A stretch of DNA of 64,000 nt, taken from assembly GCA_017979445.1 (NCBI GenBank), contig CM030711.1, positions 14,400,922 to 14,464,921 of the forward strand, given 5' to 3'. This document shows, in pieces, positions 46,901-57,600 of this stretch. The translations under genes were made by a program, and so were the position numbers. The notes under the pieces were generated by a model. That model worked only from the letters and a program-made list of their open reading frames with translations, made no database searches and was not told where the DNA came from. How positions within the stretch are numbered: position 1 is the first letter of the stretch; each line of letters starts with the position of its first letter. This DNA comes from Akebia trifoliata (lineage: Eukaryota; Streptophyta; Magnoliopsida; Ranunculales; Lardizabalaceae).

Positions 46901-49900
46901 TAATGATCATTGTGAGATAACTAAAGTTTAGTCTTATATTGGAAATCTTTGAGACATAGACATGATTCTGACAGGCAATTTCTGTTGAGGGATTAAAAAG
47001 AAACCTTCAAACAGACTACATATTGAAGGTAATTACTCTCATCTAGAACTGAAATAATATGGGTAATGTAGTAAATGATTTACACGTTTCTGCCCATTAT
47101 CGACATTTTTGTGAACTACATTGTCATTGAGTACACAGATCCTTGGACTAGATATCTGCGCCGACACAATGGTTGGTGATGCCATGAGAAGAGGGGTTTC
47201 AGGTGGTCAAAAGAAAAGATTAACAACAGGTAAAAAAGAGAGACATTTTTCTATTAGATTTTAAAGCTCTCGTTTAATGAAGAATTCGATCTATTTGCAG
47301 TATTTCCCACACCTTTAGCAATTTAAATCTAATAGGTTCACTTAAGTATAACCCACCCTACAACCAAAAGGAAAAAAACAAAACAAAAAAACAAAGGTTT
47401 TAACATGTAAATCTATGAGGAAAATTTTTTTCTTCCACTATATGAGTTTTCCTTTTCATATCCGGTAGGGGAGATGATCGTTGGTCCAACAAAAGCTCTT
47501 TTTATGGATGAAATATCGACTGGCCTAGACAGCTCCACCACCTTTCAGATAGTTAGCTGTCTTCAGCAATTTGTTCACATGACAGATGCTACTGCATTGG
47601 TTTCACTTCTTCAGCCAGCACCGGAGACCTTTGATCTCTTCGATGATATAATCTTGATGGCAGAAGGGAAGATCGTGTACTATGGTCCTCGCAGCAATGT
47701 TCTTGAATTCTTTGAGGATTGTGGTTTCAAGTGCCCAGAAAGAAAGGGTGCCGCGGACTTCCTCCAAGAGGTACATATGTCTCAATATCTCCCTCGTTTA
47801 CGTTTACTCCACATAGTCAAAACTTAGTTTGGGTTTCATCATTTGTAGGTAATTTCAAGAAAAGATCAAGCACAGTATTGGTATCATACTTATCGTCCCT
47901 ACAGTTTTGTTTCGGTCGATCAATTCTCTGAAAAATTCAAGGCAAGTCATACTGGACAAAAGCTAGACGAAGAGCTCTCAAAGCCATTTGATAAATCCCA
48001 ATGTCACCAAAGTGCCTTATCATTTAGCATTTACTCTTTGAACAAATGGGAACTATTGAAAGCTTGCATGTCTAGAGAGATTCTTCTTATGAAGCGGAAT
48101 TCGTTTGTATACATATTCAAAACAGTACAGGTAGTTTTTGTTTGACACGACTACATCTTGTGTTTTGGTTATTTCATCAAATACTGTTTTGAGTCTTACT
48201 AACACATGCTTGTTTCCATCATTAAACAGCTTATCATCATAGCCTTCATCACAATGACTCTATTCATACGTACACGGATGGCTGTTGACATTTTGCATGC
48301 AAATTATTATATGGGTTCTTTGTTTTATACGCTTATCAGACTTATGACCAACGGAGTCGCTGAGTTGTCCTTCACAGTTTCTAGACTTCCAGTTTTCTAC
48401 AAAAACAGAGAATTTTGCTTTTACCCTGCATGGGCTTACTCTGTTCCTGCCTCAATCCTGAAGATTCCATTTTCACTAGTGGAGTCTTTTCTTTGGACGG
48501 CACTTACATACTATGTTATCGGATATAGCCCTGAAGTACAAAGGTGAGCACTGTTTGAAAGCCTAAAGTATCATATATGCCAAACAAATAAACTTATTCA
48601 CCCTTTTTTTTAATTTCTGTTTCATAATACAATTGCTTGATGTGGTTCTTAGGTTTTTCTTCCAGTTTTTTCTACTCTTTGCTCTGTATCAAGCATCAAC
48701 ATCCATGTGTCGTTTCATCGCCGCAGTTTTTCAAAATATAGTTGCTGCTACAACTTTTGGTAGTCTCATGTTGTTACTAATGTTCATATTTGGAGGCTTC
48801 ATTCTTCCACTATGTAAAGCCATACCCCCCTTTTTTTTCTCTTTAGGCTTTATGGAAATCTATTCAAGTAAGTAGCGTAATCTTTTTTGGGGGGGATTTT
48901 GCAGCCTCTACACCAGGTTGGTTGAAGTGGGGATTTTGGATTTTTCCAATGACATATGCGGAGATAGGGTTGTCGATAAATGAATTTCTTGCTCCACGGT
49001 GGCAAAAAGTAAAATTTCTGCCCGACCCAATTAGTTGGTTTACGAGAACATTCCTTTCTAAGTGATTAAATTTAGTAAATAATATCATTTTCATTCTGTT
49101 TGTAGGTTTCACCGAAAAATACAACTATAGGGTGGGAAGTTCTAACACAACATGGTCTAAACTTCGATGGCTACTTTTATTGGATATCATTGGGAGCCTT
49201 GTTTGGGTTCACACTACTTTTTGATGTAGGATTTACGGTTGCCTTAACTTATTTAAACCGTAAGTTCGTCTTTATTATGCATGAAATGAAAATTCAGACT
49301 GTATTCATTAGCATCGTATGCATAAAGAATGTTGTGTATTCAGCTCCAGGGACATCTCGAGCTATTATTTCTAAAGGGAAATTCTCTCAACTGCAAGCAA
49401 AAGAAGACCGTAACAATGCCATGCATAGAGATGAAAAGTCTACTAGTGTTGCTCCTCCCACAACTATTGTCAAAACAAGAAAATCTGGTGAGATGTGGAA
49501 TACAATATGAAGTATACAACTTATAAGCAGCGAACACGAACACGTATTATTAAATAATACAATATTTAAGACTGTCATGGTTGATTGTATAGGGAAGATG
49601 GTCTTACCTTTTGAGCCACTGACAGTAGCATTTCAGAACGTGCAATATTTTGTCGAAACCCCTCCGGTAACAATGATACGCTGACCATTCGCGTAAAATT
49701 ATCCTCCGTTTTCATATATCAATCAAAAATTGTATAACTAGTGATATTTCTTGTATTCTTGGATACAGGCAATGAGAGAAGATGGTTTAGCTCCAAAGAA
49801 ACTCCAGCTACTCTGGGACGTCACGGGAGCATTTAGGCCTGGAGTTCTTACAGCATTGATGGGTGTCAGTGGAGCTGGGAAAACAACTCTCATGGATGTT

Positions 49901-52900
49901 CTTTCTGGAAGGAAAACTGGAGGTACTATTGAAGGTGAAATAAGAATTGGAGGGTACCCCAAGGTCCAAAAGACATTTACGAGGATATCAGGTTATTGTG
50001 AGCAGACCGATATACATTCTCCACAAATTACAATAGAAGAATCAGTGATGTTCTCAGCTTGGTTGCGGTTACCTCCTCAGATTGATCCAAAAACAAAAGC
50101 AGTATGATATCCTCTTTTAATATATAAACGATAACATAACATTTCTGAAAAAGGCAGTTTTCCGGGTCTTCTTAATAACATGAGCATTTGTTATGCAGGA
50201 ATTTGTAAAGGAAGTCCTTGAAACAATTGAACTTGATGGAATTAGAGATGATTTAGTTGGCATTCCAGGAATAAGTGGACTATCTACTGAGCAGCGTAAA
50301 CGGCTAACCATTGCAGTGGAGCTTGTTTCCAATCCATCTATAATATTCATGGATGAACCCACATCGGGTTTAGATGCTAGAGCAGCTGCCATTGTCATGC
50401 GTGCTGTGAAGAATGTTGTTGCTACAGGAAGGACAACAGTCTGCACCATCCACCAACCAAGTATCGACATATTTGAAGCATTTGATGAGGTAATACAACA
50501 ACAAACAGTATATTATTGATGTATTTGTTAGGGAGAACAACTTATTTCAACATAATAGAAAGCATAATTCCAGTTTCTGTTCTCTGATTGTCATCATAAC
50601 TTTTCTATTCTGTTGGTAGACAGCATAATTCATAGAAACTTCAATTATCTTATTTATTGTCCCATTATGCAGATGTGGTACAATATAAGTCAATAATAGA
50701 AACATGTGTATTTTTTATGCACAGTTGATTCTAATGAAAAGGGGAGGACAGGTAATCTATACTGGACACTTGGGTCAGCATTCAAGTAAGCTTATTGAAT
50801 ATTTTGAGGTAAGCCCACATTTTTTACATGAAAAATCTATAGCTATCATATCATACATCATAGTAAACAATTAAACTTGTAATGATATTGATACTACCAA
50901 TGCTCTCTATGTTTCTCAATTCTTCCATTCATCCAATCAACCACATTAGAAGAGGTCCATTCCAGTGGAGACCTCATCAATATGAGAATCGAGAGCCATT
51001 TGAATACGCCGAAGAACTTCCCACAGTTCCACCAAGCAGGGTGTACCCATAGTGCAATTTTCATGGAAAGCCACCATATCTTGAGATTCTCTCTCTGATT
51101 CAACATTTGGTGTTTTGGAGTGTAGGGCCTGTGGATTTTAAAACGATTATCTCATTTACATTATTTATCCATCTAGAATTTCAGTGTAAACATAAAACCA
51201 CTGTTTGCAAGGATATCGTAAATTCTTAATTTCGTTCTCTACAGTGAAAAATATAGTTTGCACATCTCAAAAGATCTTTTAAACAATCAGATCGTCACTA
51301 CAATAGAAGTTCCGAAAACTCTTATTGTTTCTTTCATTTTATTTCTCTAATACGAGTTACGTATTTATGATAACATATGTAACATGGTTGGTGATTATTA
51401 TTTTCATGCTCCTTTTCTCCAACAGGGTTTTTCTGGTGTGGCGAAGATCAAAGATAACTATAACCCGGCAACATGGATGTTAGAAGTCACTTCAGCATCT
51501 ATGGAAGCAGAGCTTGGCTTGGATTTTGCTCAAATTTATAAAGAGTCATCGCTACATCAGTGAGTATAACAATTCAATAGTTAAGTTTCAATCATGATTG
51601 TCGAAGCCTTATCCCAAAGACTTGGGGTTGGCTAAACGAATCATGTTCCTCCATTCAATTATGCCCAAAGCCACACTTTCTATTATTGGAAGTGTGTTCA
51701 TATTATCTCAATATGAATCAAATATTTTCATATGGATGATTACAGTGCTACACTAAGAAATAATAGTTTTGTTTGAAATTCAGGAAACATTTTTATTCGA
51801 TCAGGTTGTTTACATATATATATATATATATTGTGTGTGCAGGGAGACCGTAGAGTTGGTTAAACAATTAAGTGAGCCACCACCTGGTTCAAGGGACTTG
51901 CATTTTCCTACTCATTTTCCACAAAATGGTTGGGAGCAATTCACAGCGTGCCTCTGGAGACAACACTTATCCTATTGGAGAAGTCCTACATACAACTTGG
52001 TTCGCTTCATGTTTATGATTGTTTCATCTATATTGTTCGGAATAGTCTTTTGGCAGAAAGGGAAGAAACTGTAAGTCTTTTATTTAATTCCATAGGACTA
52101 ATAAAGCCACCATGACTAGGAATACTAGATCAAAACTTATAACCAAAACACAGGGAATTCTATCTATCTAATGAAACTTCATTTTAAGGAAAAAAATTCA
52201 CATATCATAGACTTGCCAGACAAATCTTATTTGAATCAATCCTAATTTATCGTTTTGTCTTCCTTGATTTCAGTTGTTATTTATACATGAACTAATGATA
52301 TACCAATTTATTTAGATACTGTTGAAGTATTCTTTTATAATATTAACTAGTATGTAACGTGTAGTATCAGGTTTCCATGTCCAACTTACAAAAAATCCAA
52401 AAATTCATTGCAAACAGAAATGTTTCTTCTACAATAATTCATGTTTTTGTGAATTAATAATCAAATATACTGAGCCCATTATAAATTTTTCTACAAATGT
52501 TTCTTCCGATTGATATAATGTCACTTGATTTATTTATATCACAATGAAGCCAGCAAGCTTTAAGTTGTCGAAATGCATATTTTTATTATTTAATTATTTT
52601 TTCTAAGAGTGGAACCAAATGATTCTGATATGACTTTCTTTTCCTTGTTTGAAGAAATGAGGAGCAAGACTTGTTCAACATTCTCGGATCGATGAATATT
52701 GCTGTCATATTCTTAGGCCTAAACAATTGTTCATCAGTTCTACCATTTGTGGAGACAGAGCGCACTGTTATGTACAGGGAAAAATTTGCTGGAATGTACT
52801 CCCCGAGGGCTTATTCATTAGCACAGGTCCAAACCTATTTTCTTAGCATCTTGTACTTACCATGGTTCATTTTTAAAAGAAGAATACTAGTTGATTTCTG

Positions 52901-53649
52901 GACTCCGATCACACACCAAATATATTGTTGTTTTTGTATGTTGTAGGTGATCATTGAGATTCCCTATATATTACTCCAAGCAATTTTGTATACAGCAATT
53001 ACATATCCAACAATAGGATACTATGCGTCAGCTTACAAGGTCTTTTGGTACTTCTACATAACGGTTTCTACATTTCTGTACTTCACTTTTCTTGGAATGA
53101 TGATAATGTCGTTGAGTCCAAATCTCCAAGTGGCTTCCATATTGGCGAGTGCATTCTACACCATATTGAATCTATTCTCGGGGTTCCTTATACCTGAACC
53201 GGTAATGCAATTATTACCTATCTTTCCTCATTAAATTTTTATCGTAAAAATTTTAAGATGATTCAGTTTTTGTTTTTGTTTTTGTTTTTTTTTTTTGTGT
53301 TTTTTTTTTTTTTTTCCTCTTTTCCTGCATTGAATACAACAGAGTTGAAGATGATATAATTATGATTTTTTTTTTCCTGCAGCAAATCCCTGCATGGTGG
53401 GTTTGGTGCTACTGGATTTGTCCAACAGCTTGGACGCTAAACGGCTTCTTTACATCACAATATGGAGACATAGACAAAGAGATAGTGATATTTGGAAAGC
53501 TCAAAACAGTCCGTTCCTTCTTACAAGACTATTATGGATTTCATCATGAACGTTTAGGCATTGTGGCTGTTGTTCTTATTGCGTTTCCAATTCTATTTGC
53601 ATTTCTTTTCTCATATTATATAGGGAAATTAAATTTCCAAAGAAGGTAA
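34916..53649 (+). CDS. ABCG37-like: Full-size ABCG (PDR-type) transporter, ABCG37/PDR3-like, 24 exons
   Basis: Plasma-membrane ATP-driven exporter of the pleiotropic drug resistance family. Its text tracks the ABCG37/PDR9-NtPDR3 clade, whose members export phenolics (coumarins) and auxin-like compounds; the substrate here is inferred only. Exons: 34916-35247, 45525-45648, 45903-45988, 46207-46291, 46557-46716, 46820-46896, 46975-47028, 47139-47229, 47469-47770, 47849-48130, 48230-48543, 48653-48813, 48905-49008, 49106-49259, 49344-49487, 49593-49666, 49769-50101, 50199-50489, 50725-50808, 51426-51559, 51843-52070, 52655-52826, 52947-53201, 53383-53649. Total 4308 bases, 1435 residues, no frame break. 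NBD1: Walker [10 protein letters not shown] (187-195), signature VSGGQ (326-330), Walker B ALFMDE (346-351). NBD2: Walker [10 protein letters not shown] (880-888), signature LSTEQ (987-991), Walker B IIFMDE (to 1012). Multi-helix domains follow each NBD. The start lacks about 14 residues usual in relatives; an in-frame stop at 34883 supports this ATG. Confidence 0.95.
35735..35898 (-). mobile_element. tRNA-derived SINE, minus strand
   Basis: The minus strand starts CAGGAGTCAAATAGCTTAGT, with TAGCTTAGTTGGC as A box (consensus TRGCNNAGYNGG) and AGGTTCAATTTC as B box, and ends in a poly(A) of about 20 (the T run at 35734-35754). Antisense to the host gene, in intron 1. Confidence 0.65.
36270..36680 (-). 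pseudogene. LINE RNase H domain
   Basis: The minus strand reads [20 protein letters not shown], with the catalytic Asp of the TDG motif, later [19 protein letters not shown] with the SDS Asp, and near the end [17 protein letters not shown], the usual C-terminal text of plant LINE RNase H. Several stops break it. Related to the fragment at 7190-7440. Confidence 0.75.
36700..38258 (-). pseudogene. LINE C-terminal region with zf-RVT-like part
   Basis: The minus strand gives [10 protein letters not shown] near 37.9 kb and [20 protein letters not shown] near 37.2-37.3 kb, matching the 'W.W...GxFSVKSAYxxL' lead-in to the reverse transcriptase zinc-binding domain of plant LINEs. Interrupted by the MITE at 37383-37671 and by stops. 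Confidence 0.65.
37383..37671. mobile_element. CACTA-like MITE, 3-bp TSD cac
   Basis: Ends CACAATGTGAAAA at the left and CACTATGTGAAAA from the right, flanked by cac on both sides (37380-37382 and 37672-37674). Subterminal GACGGTC / GACCGTC and CCGTCAAATTT words recur in both orientations, as in CACTA elements. 289 bp, non-coding, inserted into the LINE. Confidence 0.75.
38267..38682. mobile_element. hAT-type MITE, CAGGGGCGGAG family (copy 1)
   Basis: Left end CAGGGGCGGAGCTAG; right end TAGGGGCGGAGTCAGG read inward. 8-bp flanks gacacatt (38259-38266) and gacatgtt (38683-38690) agree at 6 of 8. The interior holds a direct repeat of about 120 bp (TTTGAGACACCCCTATATTT, twice). A second copy in the opposite direction is at 56091-56435. 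Confidence 0.75.
38774..39518. mobile_element. Harbinger-type element with GC-rich triplet core, TSD TAA
   Basis: Perfect outer inverted repeat GGGTATGTTTGATTGCA at both ends, flanked by TAA (38771-38773 and 39519-39521). The middle (about 38930-39310) is a GGC/GAC/GAA-rich triplet array, much more GC-rich than anything around it. Minus-strand open frames of 186-214 codons across it are serine/arginine runs created by the repeat, not proteins. No transposase is present. Confidence 0.8.
39540..41020 (-). pseudogene. LINE reverse transcriptase
   Basis: Minus-strand text in order: [75 protein letters not shown]; and, beyond the MITE at 39777-40236, [12 protein letters not shown] with the FADD catalytic motif. 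The order matches L1-type RT. Stops between blocks and the MITE make it non-functional. Confidence 0.85.
39777..40236. mobile_element. hAT-type MITE, CATGATTTTTAAACTCG family (copy 2)
   Basis: Ends CATGATTTTTAAACTCG and, from the right, CATGGTTTTTGAACTCGG. An exact 8-bp TSD, cttccata, lies at 39769-39776 and 40237-40244. The interior is rich in GAGACGA/TCTCGTC words, like the copy at 9238. It splits the LINE reverse transcriptase just before the FADD block. Confidence 0.85.
41731..42100 (-). pseudogene. LINE AP-endonuclease domain
   Basis: Minus-strand frame [20 protein letters not shown] then LLGFYEIKI; plant LINE endonucleases usually read RGLN...K...........D...L.ETK, so the catalytic Glu region (here YEIKI) is recognisable. 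[11 protein letters not shown] follows as expected. Upstream of the reverse transcriptase in the LINE. Confidence 0.75.
42820..43265 (-). pseudogene. LINE ORF1, DUF4283-like nucleic-acid-binding protein
   Basis: The minus strand begins [20 protein letters not shown] and later reads [20 protein letters not shown] and [20 protein letters not shown], then [12 protein letters not shown]. This is the DUF4283 pattern of plant LINE ORF1 (...F.F.F......VL....W...G..L.L..W.P........W.R.P.LP...). A frameshift separates the first 40 codons from the rest. Confidence 0.75.
43265..43704 (-). mobile_element. Probable Copia-like solo LTR within the LINE 5' region
   Basis: Plus-strand text TGTTGCGCTACGTG... 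with GTAACGTGGTTCGACGGTGT and a GGGGGCGTTGCCCCC hairpin, ending near CTATAACA. The ACGTGGTTC word and T-rich start mirror, in the opposite direction, the LTR at 45047-45378 (GAACCACGTAAATCTTGTG). No matching TSD was found, so the ends are uncertain. Confidence 0.4.
44261..44423. mobile_element. Hairpin MITE (copy C, shared loop), 10-bp direct repeat flanks
   Basis: Arms CACTGCCTTCGTTGGACACTG and its near-complement CAGTGTCCAACAAAGGCAGT enclose inner arms around AACCAT. The loop CTCGAGATACAAGTGAAAAA matches the loop of copy A at 2403. An exact 10-bp repeat, agtattttcg, lies at 44251-44260 and 44424-44433. In intron 1. Confidence 0.65.
45047..45378 (+). mobile_element. Copia-like solo LTR, TSD gaaag
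   Basis: 332 bp, starting TGTTGTGAGATG and ending TTCCACACAACA, so the ends form TGTTGTG/CACAACA inverted repeats. The TSD gaaag is exact (45042-45046 and 45379-45383). GAACCACGTAAATCTTGTG near the 3' end is a phrase common in plant Copia LTRs, and a GGGGCAGTGCCCC hairpin is present. It lies 147 bp upstream of exon 2. Confidence 0.85.
50936..51112 (-). other. Unidentified open segment antisense in a transporter intron
   Basis: The minus strand is open for about 57 codons and reads [20 protein letters not shown] then [20 protein letters not shown]. The composition is protein-like rather than AT-rich noise, but I do not recognise a family and there is no start context or partner exon. It may be a captured or retro-derived gene scrap. 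Confidence 0.3.
51590..51735 (+). mobile_element. Au-SINE-like fragment
   Basis: Carries GCCTTATCCCAAAGACTTGG followed by GGTTGGCTAAACGAATC, the conserved 3' body of the plant Au SINE family (typically GCCTTGTCCCAA...TGGGGTCGGCTAYATGAATC). Truncated, with no clear promoter half. In the intron after the exon ending at 51559. Confidence 0.6.
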
Positions 53650-54673
53650 TGTTTGTACCTAAAAGAGAGATTGTTGTTCTTGTTTATAATTTGTAGAGTC
53701 GTGCATTCTCACACTTAAATGTCTGAAGGTTTCCAACAGTGAACTACAATTATTGCATATATACATATATAAATATGGGTTCTGTTTCACTTTCTTATCA
53801 ACCAAAGCTATCAATTTCCACCATGAATGTGCTGGTCTGAGGTCTTTGTTTAATCAGGTTAATCATCATTAAAATGGTAATGAGTGTTCTTGGATTTTAT
53901 TAATGCAAAAGAAATCTAGAAATAAATGCATAATTCCAAGATGAAACATAAAAAGAATTTCAAGAGAAAAATCAGAGATTATAACAAAGAAACATCAAAC
54001 AGAATGGAGAATCACATGTACATAGCTAATTTCTTGACTAGCTATCAGAGCAGAATCAAAATTTTCCAAATCACAAGGACCCAACAAATCGATTGATACC
54101 CAAACCTCATTTAGTTTTATTCAAATCCAGGTGGCCAGAACCTACAGTGGATCAGATAATTGACTCAAGCTTTTCTTTAAAAAGGCCTTCGGTTGGGGTG
54201 GAATGGGTAGAGAATGGTTGAAAACCAGAACATCAAAACACCTTGAAAGAGACTTGATTGAACCCACAAGGGCAGGAGGGCAGCTTTTGCATAACCTCTA
54301 TTAGCAATCATCGTCAATCTTATGATTCAACTGCAATGCTAGAAACAATTTACTTTCAATGACAACATGAATGCATTCCACCTGCAATCCGAGGAAAAAA
54401 TAAACTGTACACACCACCAACAGTTTTAGTTCTTCGGAAGACATCACTTCCATACAATGCAATCTATTCTCTAACATCTACAAGAAACATGAGAAACCCC
54501 ATAACACAGACGTCTGCACTCACCCCAAACACCCTACCTTCTCTGCCTAGATCAAGACCATGGCAGGGAAACCCAAGAATGCAGGTCAAAAGAATGTAAG
54601 AATTACACATTAGTATATATGTTCTTTGGATCCTCTAAAGGACTTATTACGTCCGCTGGTTCCTTCTGCTCTC
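53650..54673. other. Convergent 3' spacer between transporter and kinase
   Basis: Shared 3' region of two tail-to-tail genes. AATAAA at 53931-53936 could serve as the transporter poly(A) signal. TTTATT at about 54116 (AATAAA on the minus strand) could serve the kinase. No other gene seen. Confidence 0.5.
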
Positions 54674-57600
54674 TCATCTCATATCTGGATTGTCGCTCTT
54701 GTCTGTGTCTGAATTCTCCTTCTGAGATTCAATCTCTACGCTCCTAGCCTGACTCCTTCCATGCCTTCGATCCTGAGAAATTTCAAAGATCCTCATTCAA
54801 ATAGCATTGAGAGAAGTCCATCTTCTAAGTTTTCATCATGTGTGTGCGCATGTTTATGTGTTTTGGTCCAAATGACACCTCAACCCTCTAGAATTCATGG
54901 TCTAAATTAGGTATAATAATGGAAGGCCAGTGAACTCTCAATTTTGAAATTCAAGTCAAATGATGAAAAAGTATCTTTTCAATTTATTTTTATTTTTTTA
55001 AGAGTTCATAAAATTGTGTGCTCTACATCCATTTGGCACTACAGTAATATACATTGATCCTTCTGTACAATTCAATGTGTCCCAATTTTTCCCATGCTAG
55101 CCTACACCAGAATCAATCTTATCAGATGACTACCCCTCTCTATTCAGGTAACCATACAAAATAAAAATGCAAGAGATTGGATGGTAGTGATTATAAAACT
55201 ACTAGACTTTGCCCGTGCCATTTGAGGTTAAAGGGATAAAAAAGAAAAGATAGTTAAGTAAGAGGGAAATTATTGAAAGGTGGGGGGGAGAGGAGATACA
55301 ATAAAGTTGAAGGGGGGAGAAGAGGAAAGGCAATAAAATGGGGTTGTGTAGACCCTACTCCTTTTGTCTCAATTTTTATACCCCACAAGACTGCAACAGA
55401 GTGGGGTCCACCATTTTGTTTTATTATATCGCCTAGACGATGAGTTTGCTTGTGCCTACTGCATGGGAGGGCATCCTCTTTGGGGTCAAAGGAGTAAAAG
55501 AGGAAAGATAGTAAAGTTTGAGGGGTATTATTGAAAAAAGGGGTATTTGCTAATGCTACCCCAATTCATATGTAAGTCAGTAAAGAATTGCATACATCTT
55601 GGGGTGGCATTAGCAAAAGTTGGTGTGGAAATTGAAGGGATGTTATTGAAAAAAAAAAGGGGGGTGGGGGGAGGGAATAATAAAGTTGAAGGAGGTGAAG
55701 AGGAAATACAATAAAATGGGGTAGTGTGGACCCTCCCCCAACTCCACTGTAGCTGGAGTGAGAAATTTATACTCCACCGTTGTGTTTTATTATATAAGAT
55801 TTCTAGTGTAAGAGATCTCCAACAAGAGACACATGAAAGGTGCACCATGTAGACCACAGCATGCACTTGTTATATCACCCTTCAAATGTCTATGAGCACC
55901 AAAAGGGTATGAATGACTATCAAAAGCTAGACCCAAGGACTTGGAGCTGTAATAGGTGTTTCTGTTTGAAAAAGCAAATTTGGAAACCTACCCAATAACC
56001 TCTAAGAACGTAGAGAGGCATAATAGACATTCATTTAGGAAAAGAAGTCCTAGTTGTACCTTTCTCTATAACCAAACTTCCATAGCCACCAAGGGAGGAG
56101 CCAGGATTTTACTGTAGTGGGGGGGCAAACTATAATTAATGGTACAGTTGAAAAGCTTGAATATGAATAGCTTTGAGGAGAAATTCAAAGATTTTTGGTT
56201 GGAAGTTGAAGAAAAGGCTATTTAGGTCTTTTCCCATTAGTCCATGAGAGAAGGCCCAGTCAAGAGACAATGTCATCTTCAAAAACTGTAAGGGGGCTGG
56301 GGGAAAAAATTGGAGGGAGGTGATGGGCTGGGGACAAATAAGAAGGGAGATGAGTGAGTGGGGGCAAATGAGGAATGTATTTAGTTGAAATCTCAAAGTT
56401 CTATCGGGGCAATTACCCCAGAAGCTCCGCCCCTGATAGCCGCAAACTAAGAAGTTGCAGGTTGTTTTTGGCATCCTACAGAGTCGTTTTTCAGTTGAAA
56501 TAATGATTTGTGTTTAAATATGGGGGCCAACTCGGTTATCCTTAAATTGTTAAGGGTTTCAGAAATTGGATTCTGTAATTATTTTTAATGGACTCTGGTG
56601 AATATGATTCTGTTTGATGTTTAGAAGAAGATCAGAATCCAAACCTCTCGGGCCATGGGATATTCCTCCGCCTCAAGCATGCGGACAACTTGGCCCATCT
56701 TCGGTCTCTTTTCTGAGTCAGGATCAACACACCTCAAAGCAGTCAAAAGGGCTCGTTTGAGGGCTCTCGTCGATGGCCTTGTCTCAATGTTTGGGTCCAC
56801 CACTTCTTCCGAGCGTCTACTGCCAACCATAGTTTTCAGCCAGTCAACCATATTTACCTGCAGGCACATCCCAAATCACATTCAATAGGGTGAAACAATT
56901 GATTGAGATTGACAATAAACAATCTGAATGGAAAATGGAAACAGCAATAGAAAAAATTTCTAAGGGACCTGTATGATCAATTAAAGTGGCATAAAAGAGA
57001 ATTTTCTAAGTCTTGAAATTTTTTATTTACATAAAATATGTAATACCCTCACTTCAAATGAAGGTAAAATTCAGATTCAAGAAGTTTATTTCAGAGGGAG
57101 AAACGTCAAGACAAATTCTATGACTATTAAGGTTGAGTATTGGATGGATAATTACACAGAAAGTAGCTGCCAGCATGGTCAAAGATAAAGTAATTATAGT
57201 GCACAAACAATCAATCCGAGTATAAAAGTAGTAAAAATGTTCAATCAGAGAGCATAGCAATCCAAAGTCTATGAAATAGTTAAAATTTGAAAATGGCAAT
57301 ACAATGGTCCAGAGCATAGTCACCAAGACGGGGTTCGGGAATAAGTCGGCAAGGGGAAAATTCGGTTAAATCGGGAAACATTGGAAAAAAATCTGGAAAA
57401 AATCGAGCTAGGTTAGGACTATGTAATCGTTCCTACTAGCGCACATTTTCATATTATATCATCAAGTTCCATATTAAACTAGAATGATAAATCAAGAATT
57501 CACACGTTGATATCATTTATGCACCCACAACAAGTAACCATAGATTCACAACATATCCAAGGTTTATACCATTCAAGATATAAAAAAGACCACAATCATG

